From Nocardia tengchongensis (lineage in GTDB: Bacteria > Actinomycetota > Actinomycetes > Mycobacteriales > Mycobacteriaceae): DNA of 64,000 nt. How positions within the stretch are numbered: the stretch's first letter is position 1; every line of letters starts with the position of its first letter. The DNA lies in contig NZ_CP074371.1 of assembly GCF_018362975.1 (NCBI RefSeq), forward strand, positions 2,294,001-2,358,000, written 5' to 3'. The notes beneath the pieces are model-generated. The model searched no databases. It saw only the letters and a program-made list of their open reading frames with translations, and was not told the DNA's origin. A program made the position numbers and the translations under genes. Shown piece by piece: positions 43,064 to 51,510 of this stretch.

Positions 43064-44046
43064 CCGACGCCGATCCCGTGCGGTCACCCGCGGCGTGGCG
43101 TGGCGCGGACTTCACCGATTCCGCCGAATGGGCGACAGTCCTCACCGACACCCAGCGCGACGAGATCGCCGCCGCCGCCCGCACGGCCGCCGCCGCCGGC
43201 CTGACCGCCGGAACCCTGCGCCGCGACGACTTCCCGCTCCCGGGACTGGCTGAGCTGCTTCATGATTGGGCATTCACGCTGTCCCAGGGCCGCGCTTTCG
43301 TCCTCATCCGCCGGTTCCCCATCGACCTGCTCGCCGCCGCCGAAACCGAACTCGCCTATGTCGGACTCGGTCTGCACCTGGGCACTCCGGTCAGTCAGAA
43401 TGCGGCCGGTGATCTTCTCGGCCACGTCCGCGACGAGCGAGTTCCGCGTACGGGTCCCGCCGTCCGCCTCTACACCACCAACGAGCGTCAGGACTTCCAC
43501 ACCGACGGCTCCGACCTGGTCGGACTGCTGTGCCTCGAGACCGCGAGATCCGGTGGCGAGAGCCGCATCGCCAGCTCCCTCGCCGTCTACAACCACATTC
43601 TCGGCCACCGCCCCGACCTCATCGACGTTCTGCGTCAGCCCTTCCACTGGGACCGCAACGATGAGCAATCAACCGGTGAGACACCGTATTTCACGCTCCC
43701 GGCCATCCACGACATCGACGGCACACCCCGGATCTTCTACATCGGCTGGTACATCCGAGATGCCCAACGTCATCCCGGCGTCCCGCCCCTGACGGCCCAG
43801 CAGCTCGAAGCCATGCGCATGCTGGAGGACACCGCCAACGACCCGGCCTTCTATCTCCCCATGGAATTCGCGCCCGGCGACGTTCAAATCCTCAACAACG
43901 CCAAGATCCTTCACAGTCGCGAGGCATACACCGACCACGAAGACCCAGCCCGTCGCCGCCACCTGCTGCGCCTCTGGCTCACCGCCCATGCGTTCGCCAC
44001 CGTCGAAGACTTCCTCCGCGAGGGCATTCCACGCCGCCAGGATTGA
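43060..44046 (+). CDS. TauD/TfdA-family Fe(II)/2-oxoglutarate dioxygenase
   Basis: The 328-residue protein has the double-stranded beta-helix of TauD-type oxygenases: YTTNERQDFHTDGSDLVGLL with the HxD metal pair, and the distal His in NNAKILHSREAYTD followed by RRRHLLRLWL with the 2-oxoglutarate-binding Arg. It is closest to the taurine/clavaminate synthase-like group. ATG 43060 overlaps the corrected arsC stop by four bases, so it belongs to the arsenic operon. The substrate is unknown; an organoarsenical or an amino-acid-like compound can be guessed only from context. Confidence 0.85.
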   Translation: MTDADPVRSPAAWRGADFTDSAEWATVLTDTQRDEIAAAARTAAAAGLTAGTLRRDDFPLPGLAELLHDWAFTLSQGRAFVLIRRFPIDLLAAAETELAYVGLGLHLGTPVSQNAAGDLLGHVRDERVPRTGPAVRLYTTNERQDFHTDGSDLVGLLCLETARSGGESRIASSLAVYNHILGHRPDLIDVLRQPFHWDRNDEQSTGETPYFTLPAIHDIDGTPRIFYIGWYIRDAQRHPGVPPLTAQQLEAMRMLEDTANDPAFYLPMEFAPGDVQILNNAKILHSREAYTDHEDPARRRHLLRLWLTAHAFATVEDFLREGIPRRQD

Positions 44047-44054
44047 AAAGCAAA

Positions 44055-44081
44055 GGGCCGGTCCGCTGTACGGACCGGCCC
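44055..44081 (+). terminator. Terminator of the arsenic operon
   Basis: A perfect 11-bp stem GGGCCGGTCCG (44055-44065) with its complement (44071-44081), 8 bases after the dioxygenase stop and just before the convergent stop at 44095. Confidence 0.88.
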
Positions 44082-44094
44082 GTTTGCGTGCGAG

Positions 44095-44457
44095 CTACGG
44101 GTTGTAGATCTCGACGTAGGCGTTCGTCGCCACGGCGAAGACGCCGGGACCCATCCCGGTACAACCCGTCGACACCCGTTCACCCGACGGCGTGAAGGGG
44201 TAGCTGAGCACCTTGTACGACCCGACGGCGTACAACGGGAACGGTCCGCTCGCGTAGAGGCCGACGCAGTCCAGGTGGAGCACATAGTTCGAGCCACCGT
44301 CGGGCGCGCACACCGCCGACGCGTCGAATATTCCCTTCGTCACGCTGCAGTCCTGCGGCGCGGCCTGTGCGCTGCCGGATCCGATTATGGCGACGAATCC
44401 CAGTCCCGTAATGCTCGCGGCCGCAACTCGCGCGACAACACCCAAAGACCTTCTCAT
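44095..44457 (-). CDS. Small secreted hypothetical protein
   Basis: The 120-residue protein has a signal peptide (VVARVAAASITGLGFVAIIG, cleavage near AQA). The mature domain of about 85 residues has four cysteines (DCSVTKG, AVCAPDG, LDCVGLY, TGCTGMG) that could form two disulfides, and ends YVEIYNP. No known family is recognised. It is convergent with the arsenic operon; 44458-44737 is a non-coding, moderately AT-rich divergent promoter region. Confidence 0.75.
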   Translation of the reverse strand: MRRSLGVVARVAAASITGLGFVAIIGSGSAQAAPQDCSVTKGIFDASAVCAPDGGSNYVLHLDCVGLYASGPFPLYAVGSYKVLSYPFTPSGERVSTGCTGMGPGVFAVATNAYVEIYNP

Positions 44458-44737
44458 GACACCCCTTCAGTTCGAGTTGCATGCAGAGCTACGAATCGAG
44501 ACGTTCCGATGACTATCGGGCAGACATCCCACTTTGTTGCGTCCGCGGTGTGGGATCGCCACGCAAATCCACCCGGATTCGGCCGCTGACCAGCCGAAAC
44601 TTTTCACAATAAAAATCTGTGGACCTACCCGAAATCATAGTTTCACAGCGGAACGGCATTGTCCTACAGTTCTGCCGTCGAGTCGGCCGCGCGCGAGTCG
44701 ACGGTCCGATCAACCGCATTGCGTCCGAAGGATTTCA

Positions 44738-45349
44738 ATGACACACCGAGCAACTCAGCGTGGCATCACTGCCGGCGCCGCGACCGCCGTCGCCGCTGCG
44801 GCGCTGACTCTGCTGAGCACCGGCGCGGCCCACGCCGCCCCCGACTCCGTCACCTGGACCGACCGCGTTGCGACCGTCACCCGCACGGTCAGCGACGCCA
44901 CGCCGAAGGCCGGCGACACCATCACGGTCACCACCAAGTTCGAGCGCAGCACCAACCCTGATCTGCAGCTCAACTGGCTCAAGGACTTTCACGACGCCTG
45001 CCTGACCTACGTCATGGACTCGGCCAAGGTCAGCGACGGGATCACCGAGCGCGGCGTCGAGCCCTACCTCGAGATCAAGCCCGGCTTCGTCGCGGGTGAT
45101 TTCATGGCTACCAGCGTCCCCGTGTACGTCAAGGTCGGCGCCCCCGTGACCTTCACCGCCCGGTACACCGTCGGCGCGAGCTGCAACCGCGGCACCCCGC
45201 TCTCGAGCGGCACGTCCTATCGAGGTTCGCTCGGCACCGGCGATTACAACAGCTACGGCCCGTTCATCACTGTCGCCAAGGACAGCGACGGTGGCGGCGT
45301 CTCCACCGGCAGCCTCGGCTCGCTGCTCGGTACCGGTTCCAGCAAGTAG
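44738..45349 (+). CDS. Secreted immunoglobulin-like protein, short paralogue
   Basis: The 203-residue protein (GAAGGA upstream of ATG 44738) has a signal peptide ending AHA and a beta-rich domain: VTWTDRVATVTRTVSDATPK, ITVTTKFERS, LNWLKDFHDACLTYVMDSAK, FVAGDFMATSVPVYVKVG. It is clearly homologous to the first 190 mature residues of the protein encoded at 47515-48423. Both end in the same short motif (GSLGSLLG). Two cysteines (DACLTYV, GASCNRG) are conserved between them. The fold looks like a bacterial DUF11/Ig-type domain; function unknown. It precedes the GH5 gene by 34 bases and may be co-transcribed. Confidence 0.82.
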   Translation: MTHRATQRGITAGAATAVAAAALTLLSTGAAHAAPDSVTWTDRVATVTRTVSDATPKAGDTITVTTKFERSTNPDLQLNWLKDFHDACLTYVMDSAKVSDGITERGVEPYLEIKPGFVAGDFMATSVPVYVKVGAPVTFTARYTVGASCNRGTPLSSGTSYRGSLGTGDYNSYGPFITVAKDSDGGGVSTGSLGSLLGTGSSK

Positions 45350-45383
45350 CACGCGGCTATCAACCTTCGGATGAGGAACTCGA

Positions 45384-47324
45384 ATGACGTTGACTGAAAA
45401 CCGTTTCCGGCGGTGGCCATGGTGGGAGGCGCTGTCAGCGTTCACCGTTGTCTCCGCGATGCTGCTGGCCTTGGGAGTGCATTTCGCCGCCACCAGCGAA
45501 GCCTTGCCCTGCCTGTTCTCCGGATCCGCCGGTTGCTCCGGTTCAGGGGGATCGGATCTGAAAGGCCCGCTGAGTACCCGCGGGCGCTATATCGTCGACG
45601 CGAACGGGAACCGGGTCAAGCTGCAATCCGGAAACTGGCACGGCTCCAGCGGCACCTGGACCGGCAGCGGCGATGACGAGGACCCGGCCAACAATGCGGG
45701 AGGCGAGATCGGGCATCGAGCGCCCCTGGGCCTGGACCGCGTCCCGATGGACAAGATCGTCAAGGACTTCAAAGCGCTGGGGCTGAACAGCATTCGGCTG
45801 CCGTTCTCGAACGAGATGATCTCCGACACCCGACCGGTGGTGGGTCTGACCGCCAATCCCTCGCTCAATGGTCTCAAGCCGCTCGAGGTGTACGACCGGG
45901 CGGTCAAGGCGCTGACCGACGCCGGGCTCGGCGTCATCCTCAACAACCACACCACCACCACGAAGTGGTGCTGCTCGAACGACGGCAACGAGTTCTGGAA
46001 TTCGGGCCAGGACACCGGCAAATGGGTGGACGACTGGGCGTTCATGGCCGCCCGCTACAAGGGCAACCCGGGTGTCATCGGCGCGGATCTGCGCAACGAG
46101 ATCCGACGCACCACCTGGAACGACCCCAACTGGGGCTGGGGCGACAACCAGGACTGGGAGGCCGCCGCCCACCAGGCCGGTGATCGAATCCTGACCACCG
46201 CCAACCCGAATCTGCTCGTCATCATCGAGGGCCTGAACTGGACCGGCATCCCCTCGGACCTGTTCCCGCACGAACGGCCCATGCTGAAGCCGGTCGCCGG
46301 ACTGAGCGAGACGCTGACGCGCTCCCACAAGCTCGTGTACAGCGCGCACTTCTACGGCTACATCGGCCCGAACCACACCGGCGCGACCGGTCTGGGCGAA
46401 ACCCACGACACCCGGTTCCGCGAAATGTCGCGCGATGACCTGTTCAAGTCGATGGACGAGCTGGCCGGCTACGTCGCCACCACCCCCGACAAGACTTTCA
46501 CCGCACCGGTGTGGGTCAGCGAATTCGGTGTCGGCACCCAGGGCAGCGACCAGGACAAGGCCTGGTTCTCGAACATGGTCGACTACCTGATCGCCCGCGA
46601 CCTGGAGTGGGCGTATTGGCCGATCGTCGGCTTCCAGCAGCCGAACAACCCTCAAGCCGATAACTGGGGACTGCTGCGCTACGCCGCCGACGGCAACCTG
46701 AAAAGCGTGACCGACAGCGGTGATTGGCGCGGTGTGCACTTCCGTCGCCTGCTGGACGCCGCCGGGAAGACCGGTCAGGTCGCACCCGTCCGCACCTGGT
46801 CCATGCTCTACGGCATCCACGAAGACCGGAACGAGTCCCTGCGGGCCGGCAACGACTGGGATCCCGGCGCACGAAAAATGGTCTGCCCCGACGACCAGCG
46901 CATGATCGGTATCAGTGACCGTGGTCAAGGCGGCCTGTGCACGGATACGAACGAGGGCGACCTGTGGCGGCCGGGCACCCAGGCGAACACGGTGAACACG
47001 GAGAAGGTGGACACCGACTGGGCGAGCGGCTTCACCAAATACCAGTGCCAGACCGGTCAATTCATGATCGGTTACAGCCTCCACGGCGACGGTATGTCCG
47101 CCATCCTCTGCGCCCCCGCCCGCATCTCCCTCGCCGGCGCCGGCCGAACCCTCTGGATCGACAAGGGCGACAACCGCCCCGCCTCGGGTGAGGGCGGCGA
47201 CTTCGCCCCCGGCTACTACAAGGGCCAGTGCAACTCCGACGAGTACGCAGCCGGTATCGCCTTCTCCTGGGCCAACCTCCGCTACGGCCACCCGGACGCC
47301 CTCTACTGCCGCAAGCTGAAGTAG
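45384..47324 (+). CDS. Secreted or membrane-anchored GH5 glycoside hydrolase
   Basis: The 646-residue protein has an N-terminal anchor (ALSAFTVVSAMLLALGVHFA) and a GH5 (cellulase-type) TIM barrel from residue ~60 to ~480. Motifs: LGLNSIRLPFSNEM, acid/base Glu in GADLRNEIRR, YSAHFYGYIGP, and nucleophile Glu in PVWVSEFGVGTQG. A further C-terminal domain of about 150 residues with several cysteines (KMVCPDDQRMIGISDRGQGG, KYQCQTGQFMIGYSLHGDGM, KGQCNSDEYAAGIAFSW) shows internal repeats of a C-x-x-x-x-x-GI/GY pattern and may bind carbohydrate. It probably hydrolyses a beta-glucan or mannan outside the cell. Confidence 0.92.
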   Translation: MTLTENRFRRWPWWEALSAFTVVSAMLLALGVHFAATSEALPCLFSGSAGCSGSGGSDLKGPLSTRGRYIVDANGNRVKLQSGNWHGSSGTWTGSGDDEDPANNAGGEIGHRAPLGLDRVPMDKIVKDFKALGLNSIRLPFSNEMISDTRPVVGLTANPSLNGLKPLEVYDRAVKALTDAGLGVILNNHTTTTKWCCSNDGNEFWNSGQDTGKWVDDWAFMAARYKGNPGVIGADLRNEIRRTTWNDPNWGWGDNQDWEAAAHQAGDRILTTANPNLLVIIEGLNWTGIPSDLFPHERPMLKPVAGLSETLTRSHKLVYSAHFYGYIGPNHTGATGLGETHDTRFREMSRDDLFKSMDELAGYVATTPDKTFTAPVWVSEFGVGTQGSDQDKAWFSNMVDYLIARDLEWAYWPIVGFQQPNNPQADNWGLLRYAADGNLKSVTDSGDWRGVHFRRLLDAAGKTGQVAPVRTWSMLYGIHEDRNESLRAGNDWDPGARKMVCPDDQRMIGISDRGQGGLCTDTNEGDLWRPGTQANTVNTEKVDTDWASGFTKYQCQTGQFMIGYSLHGDGMSAILCAPARISLAGAGRTLWIDKGDNRPASGEGGDFAPGYYKGQCNSDEYAAGIAFSWANLRYGHPDALYCRKLK

Positions 47325-47454
47325 CGGCGTTCCCCGCACGACATCGAGCCGCACTTGGCATGCCGGGTGCGGCTTGATCTGTGTAATACCTTCTGGCAGC
47401 GAAACTCCCATTGCGTCGGTAGTCCAGGCGTCGACACACGGAACCAAACGTGAA

Positions 47455-47486
47455 AGCGGCCCGGAACCTGTTGGTTCCGGGCCGCT
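47455..47486 (-). terminator. Terminator after the long Ig-like gene
   Basis: A perfect 14-bp stem (47455-47468 with 47473-47486) with TGTT loop lies 28 bases past the minus-strand stop at 47515, between convergent genes; it could also stop GH5 transcripts. Confidence 0.87.
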
Positions 47487-47514
47487 CTCGCGTGTTCAGC
47501 AGGCGGGGCCGTGG

Positions 47515-48423
47515 CTACTTGCCGGCCCCGAGGCCGCCGAGCAGGGAGCCGAGGCTGCTGAGAATGCCGTCCGCGCTTCCCGTCCCGCCCGCGCCGCCCG
47601 AGGACGCGACGGTGACATTCGCGGTCGCCTGGGAGGCGGCCGCGGAGCTCGAGCCGGAGTATTCGGCTGTGATGGTGTGCTGGCCCGCGGCGGCGGGCGT
47701 CCACTGGACGGTCGCCGTGCCGGTGCTGCCGACCTGGCCGGTGCCGATGGCGGTGCCGCCGTCCTTGAACGTGACCGAGCCTCCGGCCTGGGCCGGGGCG
47801 ATCGTCGCGGTCAGGGTGACGGCCTTGCCGGCCACCGCGCCGGTCACGGGCGCGAGCGTGGTGGTGGAGGTGGCCACGGCCTTGGTAACGGTGATCGTGG
47901 GCCCCTTGGTGGTGAACGTGGCCTTCCCGGCGCTCGACAGGTATTCGATGCCGCTGTCGAGCGCCACGTCCTGCTCGCAGTCGGCGCCGACCATGTACTG
48001 GGCGCTGAAGGTGGGCGAGTCGACGTTGCCCGGCTTCGCGATCACCTGGTAGCTGGTGGCGGTGAAATCGCCTGCGATGTAATCGGTTTTGATGTCCAGG
48101 TTGGGCTCGACCGGGTGGTCGCCGCTCTTGTCGGTCACCTTCGCCGAGTTCGTGACGTAGGTCAGGCACGACGGGTGCCAGTCCTTGAACCAGTTGATCT
48201 TCTCGTCGCCGGAGCCGGTCCGCTCGATCTTGGTGCTGACGGTGATCTGCTCGCCGACCGCCGGGGTCGTGTTGCTCACGGTCCGGGTGTAGTGGCTGGC
48301 GCCGTTGTCCCAGGTGATCGTCGCCGGGGCCGCGCCGGCGGCGGCGGAACCCAGCAGCGTCGCCGCGCCGAGAGCGATGGTGGCGGCCGCGCCGACCGCG
48401 GTGCGGGCGGTTGCGTATGTCAT
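47515..48423 (-). CDS. Secreted Ig-like domain protein, long paralogue
   Basis: The 302-residue protein starts at ATG 48423 behind AAGGAA. It has a signal peptide ending GAA, then a domain homologous to the protein at 44738 (ITWDNGASHYTRTVSNTTPA, INWFKDWHPSCLTYVTNSAK, IAGDFTATSYQVIAK). A second, bacterial Ig-like (Big_3-type) domain follows: GKAVTLTATIAPAQAGGSVT, FKDGGTAIGTGQVGSTGTAT, HTITAEYSGSSSAAAS. It ends in SSLGSLLGGLGAGK, sharing the GSLLG motif with its paralogue. Function unknown, probably an envelope-associated or secreted binding protein. Confidence 0.85.
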   Translation of the reverse strand: MTYATARTAVGAAATIALGAATLLGSAAAGAAPATITWDNGASHYTRTVSNTTPAVGEQITVSTKIERTGSGDEKINWFKDWHPSCLTYVTNSAKVTDKSGDHPVEPNLDIKTDYIAGDFTATSYQVIAKPGNVDSPTFSAQYMVGADCEQDVALDSGIEYLSSAGKATFTTKGPTITVTKAVATSTTTLAPVTGAVAGKAVTLTATIAPAQAGGSVTFKDGGTAIGTGQVGSTGTATVQWTPAAAGQHTITAEYSGSSSAAASQATANVTVASSGGAGGTGSADGILSSLGSLLGGLGAGK

Positions 48424-48597
48424 CGTGATTTCCTTTGTGGTTGACGGGATTTCGAAGGAGCCGTCCAAATGAGTCGGCACCGCAGGCCATTCCCGGTCGT
48501 AGGAAACCGGTGGCCGGCGGTGCCGACGGGCCCCAGCTGCGGGTGGGGCCGGATGCGAGCCGGAACGATCTGCTCGCACGTCTTTTCGCGGTGTCGT

Positions 48598-49354
48598 CTA
48601 GGACCCGGCGGATCCGGTGAGTGCCGCCAGCCCCGGCAGGCGCGACGATCCCGAGTTGCTGTTGCCGGAACCGGAGTTGCTGCCCGGATTACCGCCGGGG
48701 TTCCCACCCGGGGTTTCCGGCCGTCACCGTGGTCGTGGTGAGGGTCGGTGCGGTGCCGGGGTAGCACTTCACGGGCACGTCCACCGCGCCGAGGATGGTG
48801 CCGGAATCCACCGACGCGGTGAAGGTGAGACCCGGATCGTCGAAGCTCGTGCCCGCGAGGGTGCTGGTGATGGTTCCGGCCGCGGCCGCGGTGACCTTCA
48901 CCGTCACCGCCGGCAGGGTGAAACTGGCCCCGGCCGCGATGGTGCCCGGAGCATCCAGGGTGATCCGGCCGCCGGACTGTCCGACGGTCGCGGCGACCGT
49001 GCCGCCGGAAACCGTGCTCGACACGTACGTCGAATTCGCCGGGACCGGCATGGACAGCTTGATGCCGCGCAGACTGCGGAGGGGATGGCCGGAGACCGCG
49101 TCGGGAACCTGCTGGCCGGCCGGAGTGAGCGTAATCGTCACCGCGTCACCGACACTCGCGGTACTCGGCGCCGCGCCGGATACCCCCAGCGTCATCGTGA
49201 AGGTCTGGGCGTCTCCGATCGGGGGCTTGGCCTGGCACTGGAAATCGACGCTCGACGGAACCTGCGGATCCGCCTGGGCGGGAGTAGCGGCGAGACCGAG
49301 CGGCAACAGCGCCAGGGACGTGGCGACGGACGCCCGCACGAGGCTGGGCTTCAT
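48598..49354 (-). CDS. Secreted hypothetical protein with Gly/Asn/Ser tail, frameshifted near 48706
   Basis: From ATG 49354 (AGGAGT upstream) the protein has a signal peptide ending AQADP and a beta-rich domain (VDFQCQAKPPIGDAQTFTMT, LRSLRGIKLSMPVPANSTYV, GRITLDAPGTIAAGASFTLP, CYPGTAPTLT). The frame ends in WEPRR-stop. In the alternative frame the coding continues with a repeat-like tail (NPGGNPGSNSGSGNSNSG) to a TAG at 48598-48600. Removing one base in CCCCGGG near 48706 restores about 251 residues. The layout (one domain, two Cys, low-complexity tail) resembles other short nocardial secreted proteins. Function unknown. Confidence 0.75.
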
Positions 49355-49818
49355 GGATGTACTCCTGCGGCATGGAAAGGGAGGGTGCGGGGCTTCGCAA
49401 TTCGCACCCGAATGCCGGGATTCACGCTAGAACGCCAAGGGAGACAAGAGAAATCAGAATCTCGGGTCCATTCACAAGGCTGGCTTGTCGATCATCGACA
49501 CGATTGACGAGCCAAACGTGACAATCGGCAACAAGAAGTGATTTATCGGGAGATTCCCCGGCAGGTAGGGTTCGGAACCAACCGGAATCTGATCAGATCG
49601 GCGAGGTGGCCACGAACTGGCAGCCGCCGGCCTGGCCGCGGTCAGCGTCGACGACCGGGTGACCGCTGAGATGCCATGGCTGCCTTGCTCCCGGCTCTGG
49701 GATTCCCGCGTCGGCGCGATTGGCAGCAGATGGTTGTCAATGATCAGTGAATCGTGATTTCACTCGGCTTCCCTTGTGAGCTAACGTCTTTCGACGTCAA
49801 CCAGAAAGGGGGTCGCCC
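49355..49818. other. Long intergenic stretch before the IS3 remnant
   Basis: No gene is supported here. The first part holds the promoter of the secreted gene starting at 49354. AGTGAA (49746-49751) and TTCACT (49759-49764) form a small inverted repeat just before the transposase remnant; it could be an operator or part of a degraded insertion-sequence end. No terminal inverted repeats could be matched to a second copy. Confidence 0.4.
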
Positions 49819-50124
49819 GTGGCACCGCCCAAGAAGTACCCGGATGCGCTGCGGGCGCACGCCGTCCGGCTGTATCGCGAGTCCGATCCCAAGCCGACCT
49901 TCCGTGCGATGGCCGCCGACCTCGGCGTGCACCATGAAGCGCTCCGCCTCTGGATCAGGCAGGCGGAAAGCGAAGCGGTCGTGGTCGAATCGGGCCACTG
50001 CGCAAGCGTGTCCGAGGAAAACAAGCGTCTCCGCAAACGCATAGCGGACTTCGAACGGGTAATAGCGACACGGCGTGACTCCCGCCCGATCCGCGCGGCG
50101 ATGTGCGACCGAATGCCGCTGTAG
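49819..50124 (+). pseudogene. IS3-family transposase OrfA remnant
   Basis: The first ~75 residues (PKKYPDALRAHAVRLYRESD, DLGVHHEALRLWIRQAESEA, EENKRLRKR) are a clear IS3 OrfA helix-turn-helix and the start of its leucine zipper. After RLRKRIADFERV the sequence leaves the family, and no OrfB (rve integrase) follows. The element is therefore a decayed fragment that marks past transposition at the edge of the accessory region. Confidence 0.75.
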
Positions 50125-50286
50125 CGAACAACAATTTCCGGTTGTCGGTCGATCGAAAAGAATGATTTCTCTTCGAACCCGTTCCTGGATACCGTCATCG
50201 GTGTGAGTTGAAGGGCTCACATTCACACCGCATCCGGGCCCGACGTTCCGATCGGGCCCGGCACGCCCCTGTCGACGAGGCAGTCC

Positions 50287-50694
50287 TCAGGGCAGGGTTT
50301 GCAAAGTGCCCTCGGACTTGTAGGTGATGTCACGCTCTCCGGCACTGTCGCATTCCCACAGCACCAGCGTGTTAGGCGGGAACTGCAGATCGACAGACGC
50401 CACCCACGGCACCGAGTCCAACATCGCGGACCCCGTCGAGACTCGACTCTTACTCACCTGCGCCGTCTGAGATGCAGGCGGAACAATACTCATACCCTTG
50501 CAAGTCCACGCCGACCCGTCTGCGGGAGCATCGACATGGATCACACCGTGCGGCATCAGCGTGATCCTCGGCGGCTGCGGCGCCGGCGACATCCCACTAC
50601 CCGAACTCGCGGCAAACCCCGTCCCCGAACCGGAAACCCCCAACGACGCCAGCGCCGCCGCCAACAGTCCCACCCGAAAAACATTCCGTACCAA
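50287..50694 (-). CDS. Small secreted hypothetical protein
   Basis: The 135-residue protein has a signal peptide (VGLLAAALASLGVSGSGTGF, cleavage near FAA), a proline-rich linker and a mature domain with two cysteines (AWTCKGMSIVP, LWECDSAGERD) that could form one disulfide. It resembles the other short secreted proteins of this window (44095, 56823) in size and layout, not clearly in sequence. Function unknown. Confidence 0.7.
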   Translation of the reverse strand: MVRNVFRVGLLAAALASLGVSGSGTGFAASSGSGMSPAPQPPRITLMPHGVIHVDAPADGSAWTCKGMSIVPPASQTAQVSKSRVSTGSAMLDSVPWVASVDLQFPPNTLVLWECDSAGERDITYKSEGTLQTLP

Positions 50695-50970
50695 AACAAC
50701 TCCCCATTCAGATCCATCACGCTGAACACGGCGTGCGGCAGCAATGTACCCGATCCCGAATCACCGGCCCCATATCGATTACCTCACCGCTGCCATATCA
50801 GGCTCCGTTGGTCGGAGGCCGTGCGGAGAATGACCGCCTTCTCGCCGAGGCGGGCGTCGAAAGGGTCATGCTCCGAGCTCTCGACCATCCCGAGCACCCA
50901 CAACGGCGCGCCGCTGCGAGCGTCGCGGACACTACTTCCAACCAGATGCCGGCCGCGTAGGGTCTGGATC

Positions 50971-51510
50971 GTGAAGCGTGCGACGCAGTGGAACATCCTC
51001 GGTGAGCGACTGGTCGACGAGAATCGGCATATTCGACTCTCGACTGTCGACGTCGAGCTGCCGGATGGTGTCCGGTTCACTCAGTATGTGGCGCGGATGC
51101 CGCGGTGCGCGATGACGTTGGTGCTCAACGAGAACCGTGAGGTGCTGTTGATGTACCGGCATCGGTTCATCATCGATCAATGGGTGTGGGAACTGCCGGG
51201 CGGTTACGTCGACCACGCCGAGGATGTCGCGGTCGCGGCGGCGCGGGAGGTGGAAGAGGAAACCGGGTGGCGGCCACGCACGATGGAACACCTCGTGACG
51301 TATCAGCCGTCGATCGGTACCTTGGATCAGCCACAGGAGATCTACCTGGCTCGAGGCGCGGACCTGACCGACACCGCACCCGACATCAATGAGGCCGAGG
51401 ACATTCGGTGGATTCCTCTCGACGCGGCTGCGGCCATGATCGATCGGGGCGAGATCGTCGGCGCAGCAACGGTAGTCGGGATCGATCGGGCGCTCAGCCT
51501 CGCCGGGTGA
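50971..51510 (+). CDS. Nudix hydrolase
   Basis: The 179-residue protein starts at GTG 50971 and has a complete Nudix box (GX5EX7REUXEEXGU) beginning GGYVDHAEDVAVAAAREVEE. Flanking regions (MTLVLNENREVLLMYRHRFI, EDIRWIPLDAA) resemble ADP-ribose/nucleotide-sugar pyrophosphatases. The substrate is not determined. It is convergent with, and overlaps by 17 bases, the HTH/TPR-type regulator gene, a pairing seen in other actinobacteria from memory. Confidence 0.88.
   Translation: MKRATQWNILGERLVDENRHIRLSTVDVELPDGVRFTQYVARMPRCAMTLVLNENREVLLMYRHRFIIDQWVWELPGGYVDHAEDVAVAAAREVEEETGWRPRTMEHLVTYQPSIGTLDQPQEIYLARGADLTDTAPDINEAEDIRWIPLDAAAAMIDRGEIVGAATVVGIDRALSLAG

Noticed and set aside
45543..47447. Minus-strand 634-codon frame across the GH5 gene
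   Set aside because: No domain is visible and the GH5 catalytic residues on the plus strand settle the coding strand.
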